From an uncultured Paracoccaceae bacterium (GTDB lineage: Bacteria; Pseudomonadota; Alphaproteobacteria; Rhodobacterales; Rhodobacteraceae): a stretch of 64,000 bases of DNA. Shown here piece after piece: positions 41,969 through 51,314 of the stretch. Each line of letters begins with the position of its first letter. The stretch's first letter is position 1. The stretch lies in contig CANLND010000015.1 in assembly GCA_947492585.1 (NCBI GenBank), positions 38,247 through 102,246 on the forward strand, in the 5' to 3' direction. Position numbers and translations under genes: made by a program. The notes beneath the pieces were generated by a model. The model did not search any database and was not told the DNA's origin. It saw only the letters and a list, made by a program, of their open reading frames with translations.

Positions 41969-42112
41969 TTAAGCCAGCCTTCGTTCCAACACGACAGGTC
42001 GTTTCCAACCCAATGCTGCGTGGCGACGACGTGGACTGTAGAAGCCATTGATGTCTTTGAAAATGGCCATCTCAGCCCGCCGCCGCGTGTTCCATGTCAG
42101 GCTCTGTTCTAG
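41969..42112 (-). pseudogene. IS3-family transposase (OrfB) C-terminal remnant
   Basis: Minus-strand translation of this 144-base stretch gives 47 residues, including RRRAEMAIFKDINGFYSPRR and then RHAALGWKRP, ending LERRLA and a stop. The FY-x-P-R-R-R-H-x-A-L-G-W pattern is the conserved C-terminus of IS3-family transposases. In-frame stops lie just upstream of the fragment, and no catalytic DDE core or terminal repeats were found. It is a relic of a past insertion between the TRAP operon and the next chemoreceptor. Confidence 0.82.
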
Positions 42113-42415
42113 GGGGCCTTATCACGAATGCGCGCCCCGTCGCTGCCTGCAAGAGAGTACGTGCGACAGCCACGACAAGGTCTGAAATTCACGGCGCTGA
42201 ACACCAGAAAACGGGTAGGCACGCGGGTTTGGCTGTACATTTGTGCCATTTTTTACGCTGCGCCGGCATCCATTTACGCCCCTATGGTTGTTTTGATTGC
42301 TGTTTATTCGCCCGGATTCACTAGAAGACAAGGAATTTCATTTAGATGTTTAGGCATTGCGCATTTGGATGGCAGGTATCGCGTGCCGGATGAGAGTGAG
42401 TACGAGGAAACGGTT
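42113..42415. other. intergenic upstream of the second chemoreceptor
   Basis: About 300 bases between the IS3 remnant and the chemoreceptor start. The frame is open upstream of the chosen start, but that extension lacks chemoreceptor character and a ribosome site. It presumably contains the promoter. Confidence 0.5.
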
Positions 42416-44758
42416 ATGAACGTCGTCAAAGACATGAAACTTGGAATCAAACTACCGCTGATGATCGCCCTGCCGACGATGGCGTTTGTTGTGATGATTG
42501 GTATGTTGCAAATGCGGCAGGCAAATCAGACGCTGTCGCGCGAACATGAAATTGCCTTTACCAATTTGGTGGATGAACGTGCAGAAATCCTTGGGCATTG
42601 GCTGAATGAAATCGAAGAAGATGTGGTGTCTCTGTCCAAAAACTACGCTGTGAAAACGGCTATTCACGATTTTGGAGCGGCGTGGGATGTTCTTGGTGAA
42701 GACCCTGGCGCGCTATTGCGAGAGCTGTATATCACCAAAAATTCGTTTCCCGTGGGGCAAAAGGATGAATTGATCGACGCGCAGGACGGATCGTCCTGGA
42801 GCACGCTTCACAGTCGCCATCACATCGGGATGCGGAGCTTGCAGCGGGCGCGGGGCTACTACGATGTGTTTCTTTTCGATCTTAGGGGAGAGCTGATCTA
42901 CTCGGTCTTCAAAGAGGATGATTTTGGGCGCAACTTTAATACGGGCCTATATAAAGATTCTGGTTTGGCTGAGGTGTATCGCCATGGTGCGAAGCTGCCG
43001 GCTGATACGGTCTATATGACTGACATTGCTCCCTATGCTCCGAGCGCGAATGCGCCTGCAATGTTCCTGTCTGCCCCTGTGTTTGATGAGGGGCGCGCAA
43101 TTGGCGTGGTGGCCGTACAGGTGCCGCTGGATGAAATGACAGCGATTGTTGAACATTCAAACCTGCTTGGCGAAAGCGGTGACGTGTTCTTGGTTGATCA
43201 GTCGATGCGCGCGCTGACCAAATCGCGTCATGAGGGTCGATTTGATCCGTTGGAAATTTTGCCAGAGTCGGAACAGATTCGGGCGGCACTACGGGATGAA
43301 CATCATTATTTTCCATCCACCACAGGTTTGATTGGCACAGACGTTGTATCTGCAACGGCCTCTACCGAAACGCCGCGCGGGGATCACTGGGGCGTGGTCA
43401 TGGAGATTGACCGGATTGAAGCGGACGCCAACGCGATTGCTTTGATGCGCACAACAAGCATCGAACTTGGCATCACGATCCTGTTGATGGGGTTTGTCTC
43501 CTGGTGGGCCGCACGCAGCGTCACCAAACGGATCTCGGCGCTGGCGGATGATATGGATCAGACAGCTAACCGGATTTACGATCAAACGGTGACCGGAACG
43601 GACAAAAACGATGAAATAGGGGCCATCGCCAAAACGCTTGAAAACCTGAATGGCCGCCTCCAAGAGGGCGCAGACGCACAAGAGCGCGAAGCGGTCATCC
43701 AGAAGGAAAACGCGCGCGTTGTTGAACTGCTGAGCAGTGCATTGGTTGGGCTGGCGAAAGGAGATTTCCGCAATCAAATCACGGAATTTTTCCCCTATGA
43801 GCACAAACGCCTGCGGTATAACATCAATGATGCGATCACCGGTTTGAGCAATGTGATCAGCAATGTGAACGACGCATCCTTCAGCATTCGCAAGGGCGCG
43901 GAAGAGATCAGTCAGGCGGCAGATGAACTGTCGACACGCACCGAAAGCCAGGCGGCAACGCTGGAACAAACAGCGGCAGCGTTGGAGGAAGTCACTGCAA
44001 GTGTAAAATCTGCGGTCGACAGCGTCCAGAACGTGGAAAACATCGCCACCAATGCGCGTCAGCAGGCCGAAGAAAGCGGTGAGGTTGTAAAATCGACCAT
44101 TGCCGCCATGAAAGAGATCGAGAGTTCTTCAGCCCATATTTCGCAGATCATTGGGGTGATTGATGACATCGCGTTCCAGACCAATCTATTGGCGTTGAAC
44201 GCCGGGGTTGAAGCGGCACGCGCGGGTGAAGCAGGCAAAGGGTTTGCAGTTGTTGCGTCGGAAGTGCGGGCACTCGCACAGCGTTCGTCAGATGCGGCGC
44301 TTGAGATCAAGACTTTGATCGAAAACAGTGGTCAGCATGTGGGGCAGGGTGTGGATCTGGTGGATCGCACCGGCGAAGCGCTGGGCCGCATTGTTGAGCG
44401 GGTCACGCATATTGCTGACCTTGTCAGCGAAGTGTCCAAATCCGCGGAAGAGCAGTCCATGGCGTTGATTGAGATCAACACTGGCATGGCCGAGCTTGAT
44501 AAAGTCACGCAAAGCAACGCAGCTATGGTCGAAGAAACCACCGCTGCCGGCCATCTTTTGTTTGCAGACGCAAATAAGTTGGCCAAACAGGTCGGCATGT
44601 TCAAAGTTGACCGCGCTAACATAACAAGCAGTCCCCAGGCACAGTTCGGTGACGCCAACGTAGCACCCAAGGCTGCGCCCGCGCCCGAACCTGCACAGGA
44701 CGATCCGTTTGAAGAACCGCAGCCGGTTGCTGCGAACGACAAATGGACTGATTTCTAA
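42416..44758 (+). CDS. methyl-accepting chemotaxis protein, Cache-type
   Basis: A 780-residue receptor. TM1 lies at about 13-31; the periplasmic region to residue 346 has Cache-like patterns such as [22 protein letters not shown]2 is about 347-366. HAMP and a signalling domain with [20 protein letters not shown] follow. It ends in NDKWTDF, resembling the CheR/CheB-tethering pentapeptide of E. coli receptors (NWETF). The start at 42416 has GAGGA upstream; a 96-codon upstream extension of the frame is not accepted. It is clearly paralogous to the receptor at 52156. Confidence 0.88.
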   Translation: MNVVKDMKLGIKLPLMIALPTMAFVVMIGMLQMRQANQTLSREHEIAFTNLVDERAEILGHWLNEIEEDVVSLSKNYAVKTAIHDFGAAWDVLGEDPGALLRELYITKNSFPVGQKDELIDAQDGSSWSTLHSRHHIGMRSLQRARGYYDVFLFDLRGELIYSVFKEDDFGRNFNTGLYKDSGLAEVYRHGAKLPADTVYMTDIAPYAPSANAPAMFLSAPVFDEGRAIGVVAVQVPLDEMTAIVEHSNLLGESGDVFLVDQSMRALTKSRHEGRFDPLEILPESEQIRAALRDEHHYFPSTTGLIGTDVVSATASTETPRGDHWGVVMEIDRIEADANAIALMRTTSIELGITILLMGFVSWWAARSVTKRISALADDMDQTANRIYDQTVTGTDKNDEIGAIAKTLENLNGRLQEGADAQEREAVIQKENARVVELLSSALVGLAKGDFRNQITEFFPYEHKRLRYNINDAITGLSNVISNVNDASFSIRKGAEEISQAADELSTRTESQAATLEQTAAALEEVTASVKSAVDSVQNVENIATNARQQAEESGEVVKSTIAAMKEIESSSAHISQIIGVIDDIAFQTNLLALNAGVEAARAGEAGKGFAVVASEVRALAQRSSDAALEIKTLIENSGQHVGQGVDLVDRTGEALGRIVERVTHIADLVSEVSKSAEEQSMALIEINTGMAELDKVTQSNAAMVEETTAAGHLLFADANKLAKQVGMFKVDRANITSSPQAQFGDANVAPKAAPAPEPAQDDPFEEPQPVAANDKWTDF

Positions 44759-44786
44759 CGGTTCTTTGCGGCAATGAGCGAACCAC

Positions 44787-44820
44787 AAAAGCCCCAGCGG
44801 TAGGACGCTGGGGCTTTTGT
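44787..44820. terminator. bidirectional terminator between chemoreceptor and LysR gene
   Basis: AAAAGCCCCAGCG pairs with CGCTGGGGCTTTT around GTAGGA, giving T-runs in both directions between two convergent genes. Confidence 0.9.
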
Positions 44821-44824
44821 GGTG

Positions 44825-45742
44825 TTATGTCGGCGTGATGAAATTGATCAACATTTGCAACAATAGAGAATTTTTGCGGTCGGTGCGCCAAATGGCCAGA
44901 ATTGGGGTCTCATAGCGGAAGTGTTCGGGCAGCACTTCCAGATATTCGGCCCGGGTTTCTGCCGCGCAATGCAGGGGAAAAAAACCCAGATACAGGCCGC
45001 TGCCGACCAATGCCATCACGGCCTCGGTCTGGTCCGCGATACTGCCAACGGGGAAGCGTTTCTTTTTGCTGCGCAACAGATCGCTTTCATAATACCCGCG
45101 ATGCACCAATGCGTGCTGTTCGACCTTATGGGCTGGTAGCGGGGATCCGGTGCGTTGCGCCTCTGCCACCGGGTGTTCCCCGGCGCAGAACAGACCAACG
45201 CCTTCATCATATAGTTTTTGTGAACTCAGGGAGGGATGTTGCTGATAATTTGGCACTATGCCGAGATGCAAGCGGCCTTCGATCACACCGCGTTCAACTT
45301 CGGCGGGGGTTCCGGTCATCAGGCGCACGTTCACATCGGGTGCAGTTTCGCGGAATTTCCCAATCGCCGCCATCAACGGGTTGCGTTCATCTGCAAGGGT
45401 GAAATCGATCATCCCAATATCAATTGTGCCCGTCAGCTGATTGTTGATCGCCGCCATGTTTGAGGTGAACTCATTGGTTGCGGCCATCAGCCGATCAATG
45501 TGCTCCAATGCAATTTCGCCCTGTTGCGTAAGGGAAAATCCGCCGCGCCCGCGGTGGCAAAGATGGACACCCAAGCGGGTTTCGAGATCGGAAATCTGTT
45601 TTGAAATTGTAGAGGCTCCGACCCCCAGTTTGGACTGAGCTGCGGACAGGCCTGAACATTCTGCCACCACCTTGAACACCCGCATCAAGCGTAAATCGAC
45701 ATCCCCTACATTGCCAACAAAGGCCTTTTTTCGTCGTGCCAT
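44825..45742 (-). CDS. LysR-family transcriptional regulator
   Basis: A 305-residue regulator. The N-terminal winged helix-turn-helix covers about residues 15-75 (RLMRVFKVVAECSGLSAAQS, then GASTISKQISDLETRLG). The effector domain follows with IDIGMIDFTLADERNPLM and RLHLGIVPNYQQHPS. It is divergent from the ureohydrolase gene, with an inverted repeat GGTGAT-N9-ATCACC between them (45810-45830), so it probably controls that operon in response to its substrate. Confidence 0.87.
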   Translation of the reverse strand: MARRKKAFVGNVGDVDLRLMRVFKVVAECSGLSAAQSKLGVGASTISKQISDLETRLGVHLCHRGRGGFSLTQQGEIALEHIDRLMAATNEFTSNMAAINNQLTGTIDIGMIDFTLADERNPLMAAIGKFRETAPDVNVRLMTGTPAEVERGVIEGRLHLGIVPNYQQHPSLSSQKLYDEGVGLFCAGEHPVAEAQRTGSPLPAHKVEQHALVHRGYYESDLLRSKKKRFPVGSIADQTEAVMALVGSGLYLGFFPLHCAAETRAEYLEVLPEHFRYETPILAIWRTDRKNSLLLQMLINFITPT

Positions 45743-45809
45743 TGGGTCTCCACGCGCATTTATTTTCCTCAGTGTGCAAGTAAATGTGCGTTATTTCAAC
45801 TTTAATGAA

Positions 45810-45830
45810 GGTGATAATTGACTAATCACC
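45810..45830. promoter_or_regulatory. inverted repeat, probable LysR binding site
   Basis: GGTGAT and ATCACC flank a nine-base spacer, 24 bases before the ureohydrolase start and between it and the divergent LysR gene. Position and symmetry fit a LysR site, though the classical T-N11-A spacing is not exact. Confidence 0.5.
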
Positions 45831-45854
45831 GTAGGAAACCCCGCCGGAGATCAC

Positions 45855-46913
45855 ATGATGGCTATCAGCACAGAAAAGTTGGATCAGTTGCGTGCGCAGT
45901 TTCAGTCGGCAGATGGTGGCACGTTGTTTACCGAGAAATATCAGCGGGTGGCTGCTAAAATTTTCTCGGATGGCGGGCGCAGGCCAGCCCCTTATGCCGG
46001 GCTGCCAACATTGCTGGATGCGCCATATCGCGCGGCGACGCAGTTGCAGGAGTTGCAAGTTGCATTGTTTGGCGCGCCGATGGATCTGGGGGTCACCAAC
46101 CGCAACGGCGCGCGGTTTGGGCCACGTGCGTTACGCGCTATCGAACGGGTGGGGCCTTACAACGACGCGCTGGAAACCGCGCCGTTGCATGAAATGGCGG
46201 TGGCGGACATTGGCGATGTGCCCTTCCAAAGCCGGTTTGACCTTGCCCAAAGCCACAAAGATATCGAAGCTTTTGTATCTGACATCGTCGCGGCGGGTGT
46301 ATTGCCCATGGCCGTGGGCGGGGATCATTCGATCAGCCATCCAATCCTGCGCGCGGTGGGACGGGAGCGTCCGGTGGGGATGATCCACATCGATGCCCAT
46401 TGCGACACGGGGGGCAGTTATGAAGGTGAAAAATTCCATCATGGTGGGCCGTTCCGCAATGCAGTTTTGGATGGGGTTCTTGATCCTGAACGTACCATTC
46501 AGATCGGCATCCGCGGCGCAGCCGGCTACATCTGGGAGTTCTCGGATATGGCGGGCATGACCGTGATCGAAGCGAAGGACATCACAGCGTTGGGCATTGA
46601 TACCATCATTGAACGCGCCCGTGCGGTGGTCGGCGATGGCCCGACCTATCTGTCGTTTGATATCGACAGTCTGGACCCGGCTTTTGCCCCTGGCACTGGA
46701 ACGCCCGAGGTGGGCGGGCTGACAACACGCGAAGCGCTGGCGTTGATCCGGGGCATGAAGGGTTTGAACCTTGTCGGTGGAGACGTCGTTGAAGTGGCCC
46801 CCGCCTATGACCCCAGTACAAACACGGCGCAAAACGGCGCACAGATGCTGTTTGAGATTTTGAGTCTTTTGCAGTTTTCTCCATCTCTTCCACAAAGTTA
46901 CCCACAGGCTTAG
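45855..46913 (+). CDS. ureohydrolase (agmatinase or guanidino-acid hydrolase)
   Basis: A 352-residue manganese-dependent enzyme that removes urea from a guanidino compound. Metal ligands are seen in GGDHS (155-159), DAHCD (180-184) and SFDIDSLDPAFAPG (D269, D271). It may be agmatinase (agmatine to putrescine), guanidinobutyrase or guanidinopropionase; the sequence does not separate these. The start may be either of two adjacent ATGs. It is followed by RidA after 12 bases and regulated by the divergent LysR gene, and converges on a Pot-type transporter. Confidence 0.85.
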   Translation: MMAISTEKLDQLRAQFQSADGGTLFTEKYQRVAAKIFSDGGRRPAPYAGLPTLLDAPYRAATQLQELQVALFGAPMDLGVTNRNGARFGPRALRAIERVGPYNDALETAPLHEMAVADIGDVPFQSRFDLAQSHKDIEAFVSDIVAAGVLPMAVGGDHSISHPILRAVGRERPVGMIHIDAHCDTGGSYEGEKFHHGGPFRNAVLDGVLDPERTIQIGIRGAAGYIWEFSDMAGMTVIEAKDITALGIDTIIERARAVVGDGPTYLSFDIDSLDPAFAPGTGTPEVGGLTTREALALIRGMKGLNLVGGDVVEVAPAYDPSTNTAQNGAQMLFEILSLLQFSPSLPQSYPQA

Positions 46914-46925
46914 AAAGTAAGAAAT

Positions 46926-47270
46926 ATGAAAATTGAACGCTACCTTCCGGGATCCCGTATGAGCGAAGCCGTGATCCACGGGGACACAATTTATTTGGCG
47001 GGTCAGGTCGGGGAAGGTCCAGATATGACGCGCCAAACCCAGTCGATGCTGGCAGAGGTTGATCGTCTGCTGGACGCCACAGGAAGCAGCAAATCGCACA
47101 TCCTGTCTGCTCAGATCTGGGTGGCCGATATGGCCTTATTTAATGAGATGAATGCGGTCTGGGACGCGTGGATCGATCCCGAAAACCCACCGGCGCGGGC
47201 CTGCGGCGAAAGCAAGCTGGCGACGCCGGATTATTTGGTGGAAGTGATTATTGTCGCCGCCAAAATCTAA
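46926..47270 (+). CDS. RidA-family protein
   Basis: A 114-residue RidA-like protein, a family that hydrolyses reactive enamine/imine intermediates released by PLP enzymes. Recognisable segments are IYLAGQVGEGPDMTRQTQSM and the trimer-core pattern SAQIWVADMALFNEMNAVWDAW. It shares an operon with the ureohydrolase, so it may deal with imines made during breakdown of the same compound. RidA members of this subgroup are often not tested for activity. Confidence 0.85.
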   Translation: MKIERYLPGSRMSEAVIHGDTIYLAGQVGEGPDMTRQTQSMLAEVDRLLDATGSSKSHILSAQIWVADMALFNEMNAVWDAWIDPENPPARACGESKLATPDYLVEVIIVAAKI

Positions 47271-47290
47271 ACCGCTGAACAGCGACAATA

Positions 47291-47326
47291 AGATCCCCGT
47301 TGATCAATTGATCAGCGGGGATTTTG
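47291..47326 (+). terminator. terminator after RidA
   Basis: ATCCCCG (47293-47299) pairs with CGGGGAT (47316-47322), with TGATCAATTGATCA extending the stem inside, followed by TTTT. Confidence 0.85.
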
Positions 47327-47457
47327 CGTTTCTTCGCGTGCCATGTATGTTGCCGACGAAGAGAGTATTACGTGTCTGCGTTTCGGGTGTGCACAAGTTA
47401 TCCACATTGGTGTAAATGGGCGCACGCTAGACATCTTCCCCCATTTTCGCGGGGGCT

Positions 47458-48504
47458 CTATGTCGTAAAGACTGAGATACGGCCGGCGTCCAACGCCAAG
47501 TTGACCTGATCACCGACCTGCGGAGCTGCGCCAAATCCGGTGACGCCACGCACGCGAATTTCTTGCCCCTGTGCGGACACCAACCATTCAGTCACAGGGC
47601 CGAGATTACGGGAAAATTCGACCTGAGCCATGCCCTGACCGCTGCCGTTGACGCTGTGCAGTTGGATGTTTTCAGCCCGAACCGCCGCACGTAGGGTGCT
47701 GCCGGGGTGGTGGGGCACGGGCAGGCCGGTGTCCTGTCCCAGTACTATCAGTGTCCCTGCCGCAGACGCGGTGGCGGGCATCAGGTTGGCGGCACCGATG
47801 AAGTCTGCAACAAACGGGTTGGCCGGGGACTGATACACGGTTGACGGGGGTGCGGCCTGTTGAATGTGGCCGTCGTTCAGAACCACCAGTTCGTCCGCGA
47901 GCATCATCGCCTCGGTTTGATCATGGGTGACCAAAACGGTGGTGACGCCGAATTTTTGCTGTAGGCGGCGCAGCTCGATTTGCATGCTGTCGCGCAGTTT
48001 GGCGTCCAGTGCAGACAGGGGTTCATCCAGCAGGAACAGTTGTGGGCGAATGGCAAGCGCACGGGCAATGGCGACACGCTGGCGCTGGCCACCAGACAGG
48101 GCCGAAACCGGGCGGTCGGCGATCTGAGGCAGTTCGATCAGGGTCAGCAGCTCTTCGACCCGATCGCGTTGCTCGGCCTTGGACGCTTTGCGCAGTTTTA
48201 GCCCATAGGCGATGTTTTGTGCCACGGACATATGGGGAAACAGGGCCAGGGATTGGAACACCATGCCAAAGCCGCGCTTGTGCGGCGCGAGGTTGGTGAT
48301 ATCGGTCCCGTCAAGCATCATGCGTCCCTGGCTCGCCTTTTCAAAGCCTGCAATGATGCGCAAAAGCGTGGTTTTGCCACAGCCCGACGGTCCCAGCAGG
48401 CACACAAAGGCCCCGCGTTCCACCCGAAGGTCGATATTGTCCAGTGCGGTGACATCGCCGAACCGTTTGGTGATACCGTCGATATGAAGATGCGTGTCGC
48501 TCAC
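47458..48504 (-). CDS. PotA-like ABC transporter ATP-binding protein
   Basis: A 348-residue ATPase. Walker A is GPSGCGKTTLLRII, signature LSGGQRQRVAIARAL, and Walker B LFLLDEPLSALD. The C-terminal TOBE-type domain spans about residues 240-348. It starts at GTG with AAGGAAG six bases before it. It powers the two permeases upstream. The family imports spermidine, putrescine, opines or similar cations. Confidence 0.88.
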   Translation of the reverse strand: MSDTHLHIDGITKRFGDVTALDNIDLRVERGAFVCLLGPSGCGKTTLLRIIAGFEKASQGRMMLDGTDITNLAPHKRGFGMVFQSLALFPHMSVAQNIAYGLKLRKASKAEQRDRVEELLTLIELPQIADRPVSALSGGQRQRVAIARALAIRPQLFLLDEPLSALDAKLRDSMQIELRRLQQKFGVTTVLVTHDQTEAMMLADELVVLNDGHIQQAAPPSTVYQSPANPFVADFIGAANLMPATASAAGTLIVLGQDTGLPVPHHPGSTLRAAVRAENIQLHSVNGSGQGMAQVEFSRNLGPVTEWLVSAQGQEIRVRGVTGFGAAPQVGDQVNLALDAGRISVFTT

Positions 48505-48519
48505 GTCAGCTTCCTTTCT

Positions 48520-49359
48520 TTAAAACAGGTTCGCGCGCCCTGCGATCAGCTTGTCCACAAGTAGGATCAGGATCACATCGGCGGCGATGATATAAACGGA
48601 TAGGGCCAGCGTGGAGGGATCCAGCGACGACACGGTGCGGCTGTACATCCAGATTGGCAGGGTGCTGACATCAATGGTGTACATGAAGAAAGTGATGGTG
48701 AATTCGTTGAAGCTGATGATCAGGGCAAAGATCAGCCCTGCCAGAATTCCCGCCTTCATCAACGGCACCACGATGTCCCAGATCGCCCGCAACGGCGGCG
48801 CGCCAAGGGATATCGCGGCTTCTTCCAGTTCGACCGAAATACCGCCCATCGCACTGAGGCAATTGCGCAGTACAAACGGTAGAACCAACGCGATGTGGGG
48901 GATGATGATGCGCCAGATGCCGAGTTCCCAGGCGAGACCTTCGGCGATCAGTAGAAAGGCAATGCCCAGCATCACAAGGGGGAACACCAGCGGCAGGGTG
49001 AACAACAGCTCCATACCCGCCCGAATGCGGCGTTCGCCGCGCGCCAAAGCATAGGCAAGAGGCACACAGACCACGGTGGAAATCATCATGACAATCACCG
49101 CGACCAGCAGGCTGGTCAGGGTGCTGTCGACCACCGATTGCGCGCTTGAGGCGTCTTCATTGCTGAACATCCGGGCGACCTCACCGTACCAGCGCAATGA
49201 AAATTCACTGGGTGGAAAGCCCGAGGTTTCCGCCGCAGAAAACGACATGAGTGTGACCACGGCCACGGGCAGGGCCGAGATCAGAATGCCCATGGTGGCC
49301 AAGGTCAGCATGACCCATCGATAAGACCCGCCCTGAGCGGGAAGAAGACCAACGCGCAT
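48520..49359 (-). CDS. PotC-like ABC transporter permease
   Basis: A 279-residue permease with six hydrophobic helices. The coupling motif is ELEEAAISLGAPPLRAIWDIVVP, the E-A-A loop that docks on the ATPase. AAAGGATAA lies four bases before the ATG, and the gene starts four bases after the PotB-like stop. Likely co-translated with that partner. Confidence 0.88.
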   Translation of the reverse strand: MRVGLLPAQGGSYRWVMLTLATMGILISALPVAVVTLMSFSAAETSGFPPSEFSLRWYGEVARMFSNEDASSAQSVVDSTLTSLLVAVIVMMISTVVCVPLAYALARGERRIRAGMELLFTLPLVFPLVMLGIAFLLIAEGLAWELGIWRIIIPHIALVLPFVLRNCLSAMGGISVELEEAAISLGAPPLRAIWDIVVPLMKAGILAGLIFALIISFNEFTITFFMYTIDVSTLPIWMYSRTVSSLDPSTLALSVYIIAADVILILLVDKLIAGRANLF

Positions 49360-49363
49360 CGGG

Positions 49364-50218
49364 TTATCCTTTGGTTTTTTCAGTGGTGAGCCGGACCAGC
49401 CAGGCCGAGAAGATCATGAGGAACAGCGTCATCACGATCAGGATCATGCCTGCGGCCGCAGCACCGGACCAGTTGAACAGCGGGGAAATCATATCGCGAA
49501 TGGCGACACCCATCATCTGCACACGGCGGCCGCCCAATAGGAGGGGAACAGCAAAGGCGCTGGCGTTGAAGGCAAAACAGATCGAGGCCGCACCAAGCAA
49601 GGCCGGGCGCAACAGGGGCAGGGTGACATCGCGGAAAATGCGCCAGTTGCTGGCACCCAAAGAGCTGGCGGCCTCAAGGTGTTCTTGTGAAATTGCCCGC
49701 ACGGCGGAGACAATCGGGAAGACTGCAAGCGGCAGTGAAGTCTGGATCAGGCCCAACAAAACGCCGGTTTCGTTGAACAAGAGGAACAAGGGACGGTCGA
49801 TGATGCCCAGATTGCGCAGTACAGTGTTGAGCGCGCCTGAGGGCCCCAGAAGCAGGATCCAGCCATAGGCTTGGACCAGCAAATTCAGGATCATCGGAAG
49901 CAGGATAATCACTGTCAGCGTGCGACGGGCCACAGGCCGTTTGAGCGTGGTCAGAAGAAACGCCAGCGGCACGGCCATCATCAGGGCGATTACGGTGGCA
50001 AAAAACGCCAATCGCAGGGTCAGCCAGACGGAGCGGCCAAAAAACGGCGTCATCAGGTTGCGGTAGGCATCAATGGAGAAGCCTTCGATGCGCCCCTGTT
50101 CGCCAGACAGCGAGAACCGCAGAATATAGAGGCAGGCGACAAAGAAGGGCAAAATAGCAATGAAGGCAGGCGCGGCAAATGCCAGCGCCTGCTTTCGTGT
50201 AAGTGTGGAATTTGACAC
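49364..50218 (-). CDS. PotB-like ABC transporter permease
   Basis: A 284-residue permease with six helices and the coupling segment EHLEAASSLGASNWRIFRDVTLP. The GTG at 50218 is chosen because an upstream in-frame ATG at 50278 would overlap the receptor gene by 47 bases and give a non-membrane N-terminal extension of 20 residues. The ribosome site is weak (GGGA). It is the first permease after the receptor gene. Confidence 0.83.
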   Translation of the reverse strand: MSNSTLTRKQALAFAAPAFIAILPFFVACLYILRFSLSGEQGRIEGFSIDAYRNLMTPFFGRSVWLTLRLAFFATVIALMMAVPLAFLLTTLKRPVARRTLTVIILLPMILNLLVQAYGWILLLGPSGALNTVLRNLGIIDRPLFLLFNETGVLLGLIQTSLPLAVFPIVSAVRAISQEHLEAASSLGASNWRIFRDVTLPLLRPALLGAASICFAFNASAFAVPLLLGGRRVQMMGVAIRDMISPLFNWSGAAAAGMILIVMTLFLMIFSAWLVRLTTEKTKG

Positions 50219-50231
50219 GTGCGTTCCCGAC

Positions 50232-51314
50232 TTAGGACAGTGTCTGCTGATAGGTCTGGATCCAACCTTCACGCACATCGGCGATGAAGTTCTTGTCGTG
50301 GACTACAGCTTTGTCGCTCAACTGTTCCGGTTTGATGATGAAGGGGCTTGCCTTGGCGGCGTCGCTCATCACGGCTTTTTGGTTGATGGGGCCATTCAAT
50401 ACCGCTTCGGCCATGACACCCTGCACATCGGCGTCCAGCGTGTAGTTGATAAAGGCATGGACCACGTCGTCTTCGCCGGGTTTGGATTTTGGCATGATGG
50501 TGTACATGAGATCCGCAAAGAAGCCTTCGTCGACATCATAGGTCGCGCCCATGTTGGACTGCTCGGGGTTGGCCAGCTCTTTGGCAAAGAAGGCCGGCGC
50601 ATAGACGCCACCGATGTCCAGTGCGTCTGAGCGGAACAGCTCGGACAACTGGCCCGGGTTCTCGCCAAAGGTCAGGATGTTGCGGCGCAGTTCGGCCAGT
50701 TTGGCAAAGGCTTCGTCAGAGTTGGTGCCGTCGCCGCCCAGCATTTTTCCGGTGGCGTAGACGGTGTCCAGCGCATCGGTCCAGGTCGCAGGGGGCATGA
50801 ACAGACGGCCCGGCTGCGCGTCCCACATTTCCGCGTAGGATTTGGGCGCTTCTTTAAACGTTTTGGTGTTGTAGATCAGACCGCCGGTCCACAACAGGTA
50901 ACCAATGCCGTGGCCGTCGGCCCCCGTGCGAAAGCGCGGATCGACGTCGGTGAGGTTGGGCAATTTGTTCAGGTCGGGCTGGGCCAGCAGGCCGTCGCCG
51001 GCCAATTCGACCGCGCCAACCCCTGCAAGGGTGATCACGTCATATTGCGCGCGGCCCCCCGAGGCGCGCAGTTTCGCCACCATTTCTGAGGTTGATCCAG
51101 TGCGATCGGCGATCACTTTGGCGCCGGTTTTCTCTTCGAACGGTTTGGCGATGTTTTCCAAAATGGCCAGGCCTGTGTTGTCAGACCATGTCAGCAGGCG
51201 GATTTCTTTGCCCGAAAAATTCTGACCAGCGCGGGCAATGGCCGGTGCGGACAAAACTGCGCCTGCGGCGGCGCTGGTTTGCAGAAACCCACGGCGTGTG
51301 AATTTACTGTTCAT
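50232..51314 (-). CDS. PotD-like periplasmic substrate-binding protein
   Basis: A 360-residue receptor with a twin-arginine signal peptide (SKFTRRGFLQTSAAAGAVLS, cleaved near residue 29). The PotD-like body has EIRLLTWSDNTGLAILENIAKPFEEKTGAKV and a long alpha/beta C-terminal lobe. The start at 51314 has GGAGAG seven bases upstream; an in-frame ATG further upstream at 51365 lacks a signal peptide. It is the first gene of a complete four-gene ABC importer; the substrate is probably a polyamine-like or guanidino compound, from context with the neighbouring ureohydrolase. Confidence 0.86.
   Translation of the reverse strand: MNSKFTRRGFLQTSAAAGAVLSAPAIARAGQNFSGKEIRLLTWSDNTGLAILENIAKPFEEKTGAKVIADRTGSTSEMVAKLRASGGRAQYDVITLAGVGAVELAGDGLLAQPDLNKLPNLTDVDPRFRTGADGHGIGYLLWTGGLIYNTKTFKEAPKSYAEMWDAQPGRLFMPPATWTDALDTVYATGKMLGGDGTNSDEAFAKLAELRRNILTFGENPGQLSELFRSDALDIGGVYAPAFFAKELANPEQSNMGATYDVDEGFFADLMYTIMPKSKPGEDDVVHAFINYTLDADVQGVMAEAVLNGPINQKAVMSDAAKASPFIIKPEQLSDKAVVHDKNFIADVREGWIQTYQQTLS

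Noticed and set aside
41840..42112. Plus-strand frame over the IS3 remnant
   Set aside because: The meaningful translation is on the minus strand, where the conserved transposase end is clear.
42128..42415. In-frame N-terminal extension of the second chemoreceptor by 96 codons
   Set aside because: The extension lacks chemoreceptor character and its start has no ribosome site; the ATG at 42416 has GAGGA and matches the paralog's start.
44611..44622. CCGCGCTAACAT as a fourth LacI-type operator
   Set aside because: Only one half of the palindrome matches, and it lies inside the coding region of a chemoreceptor.
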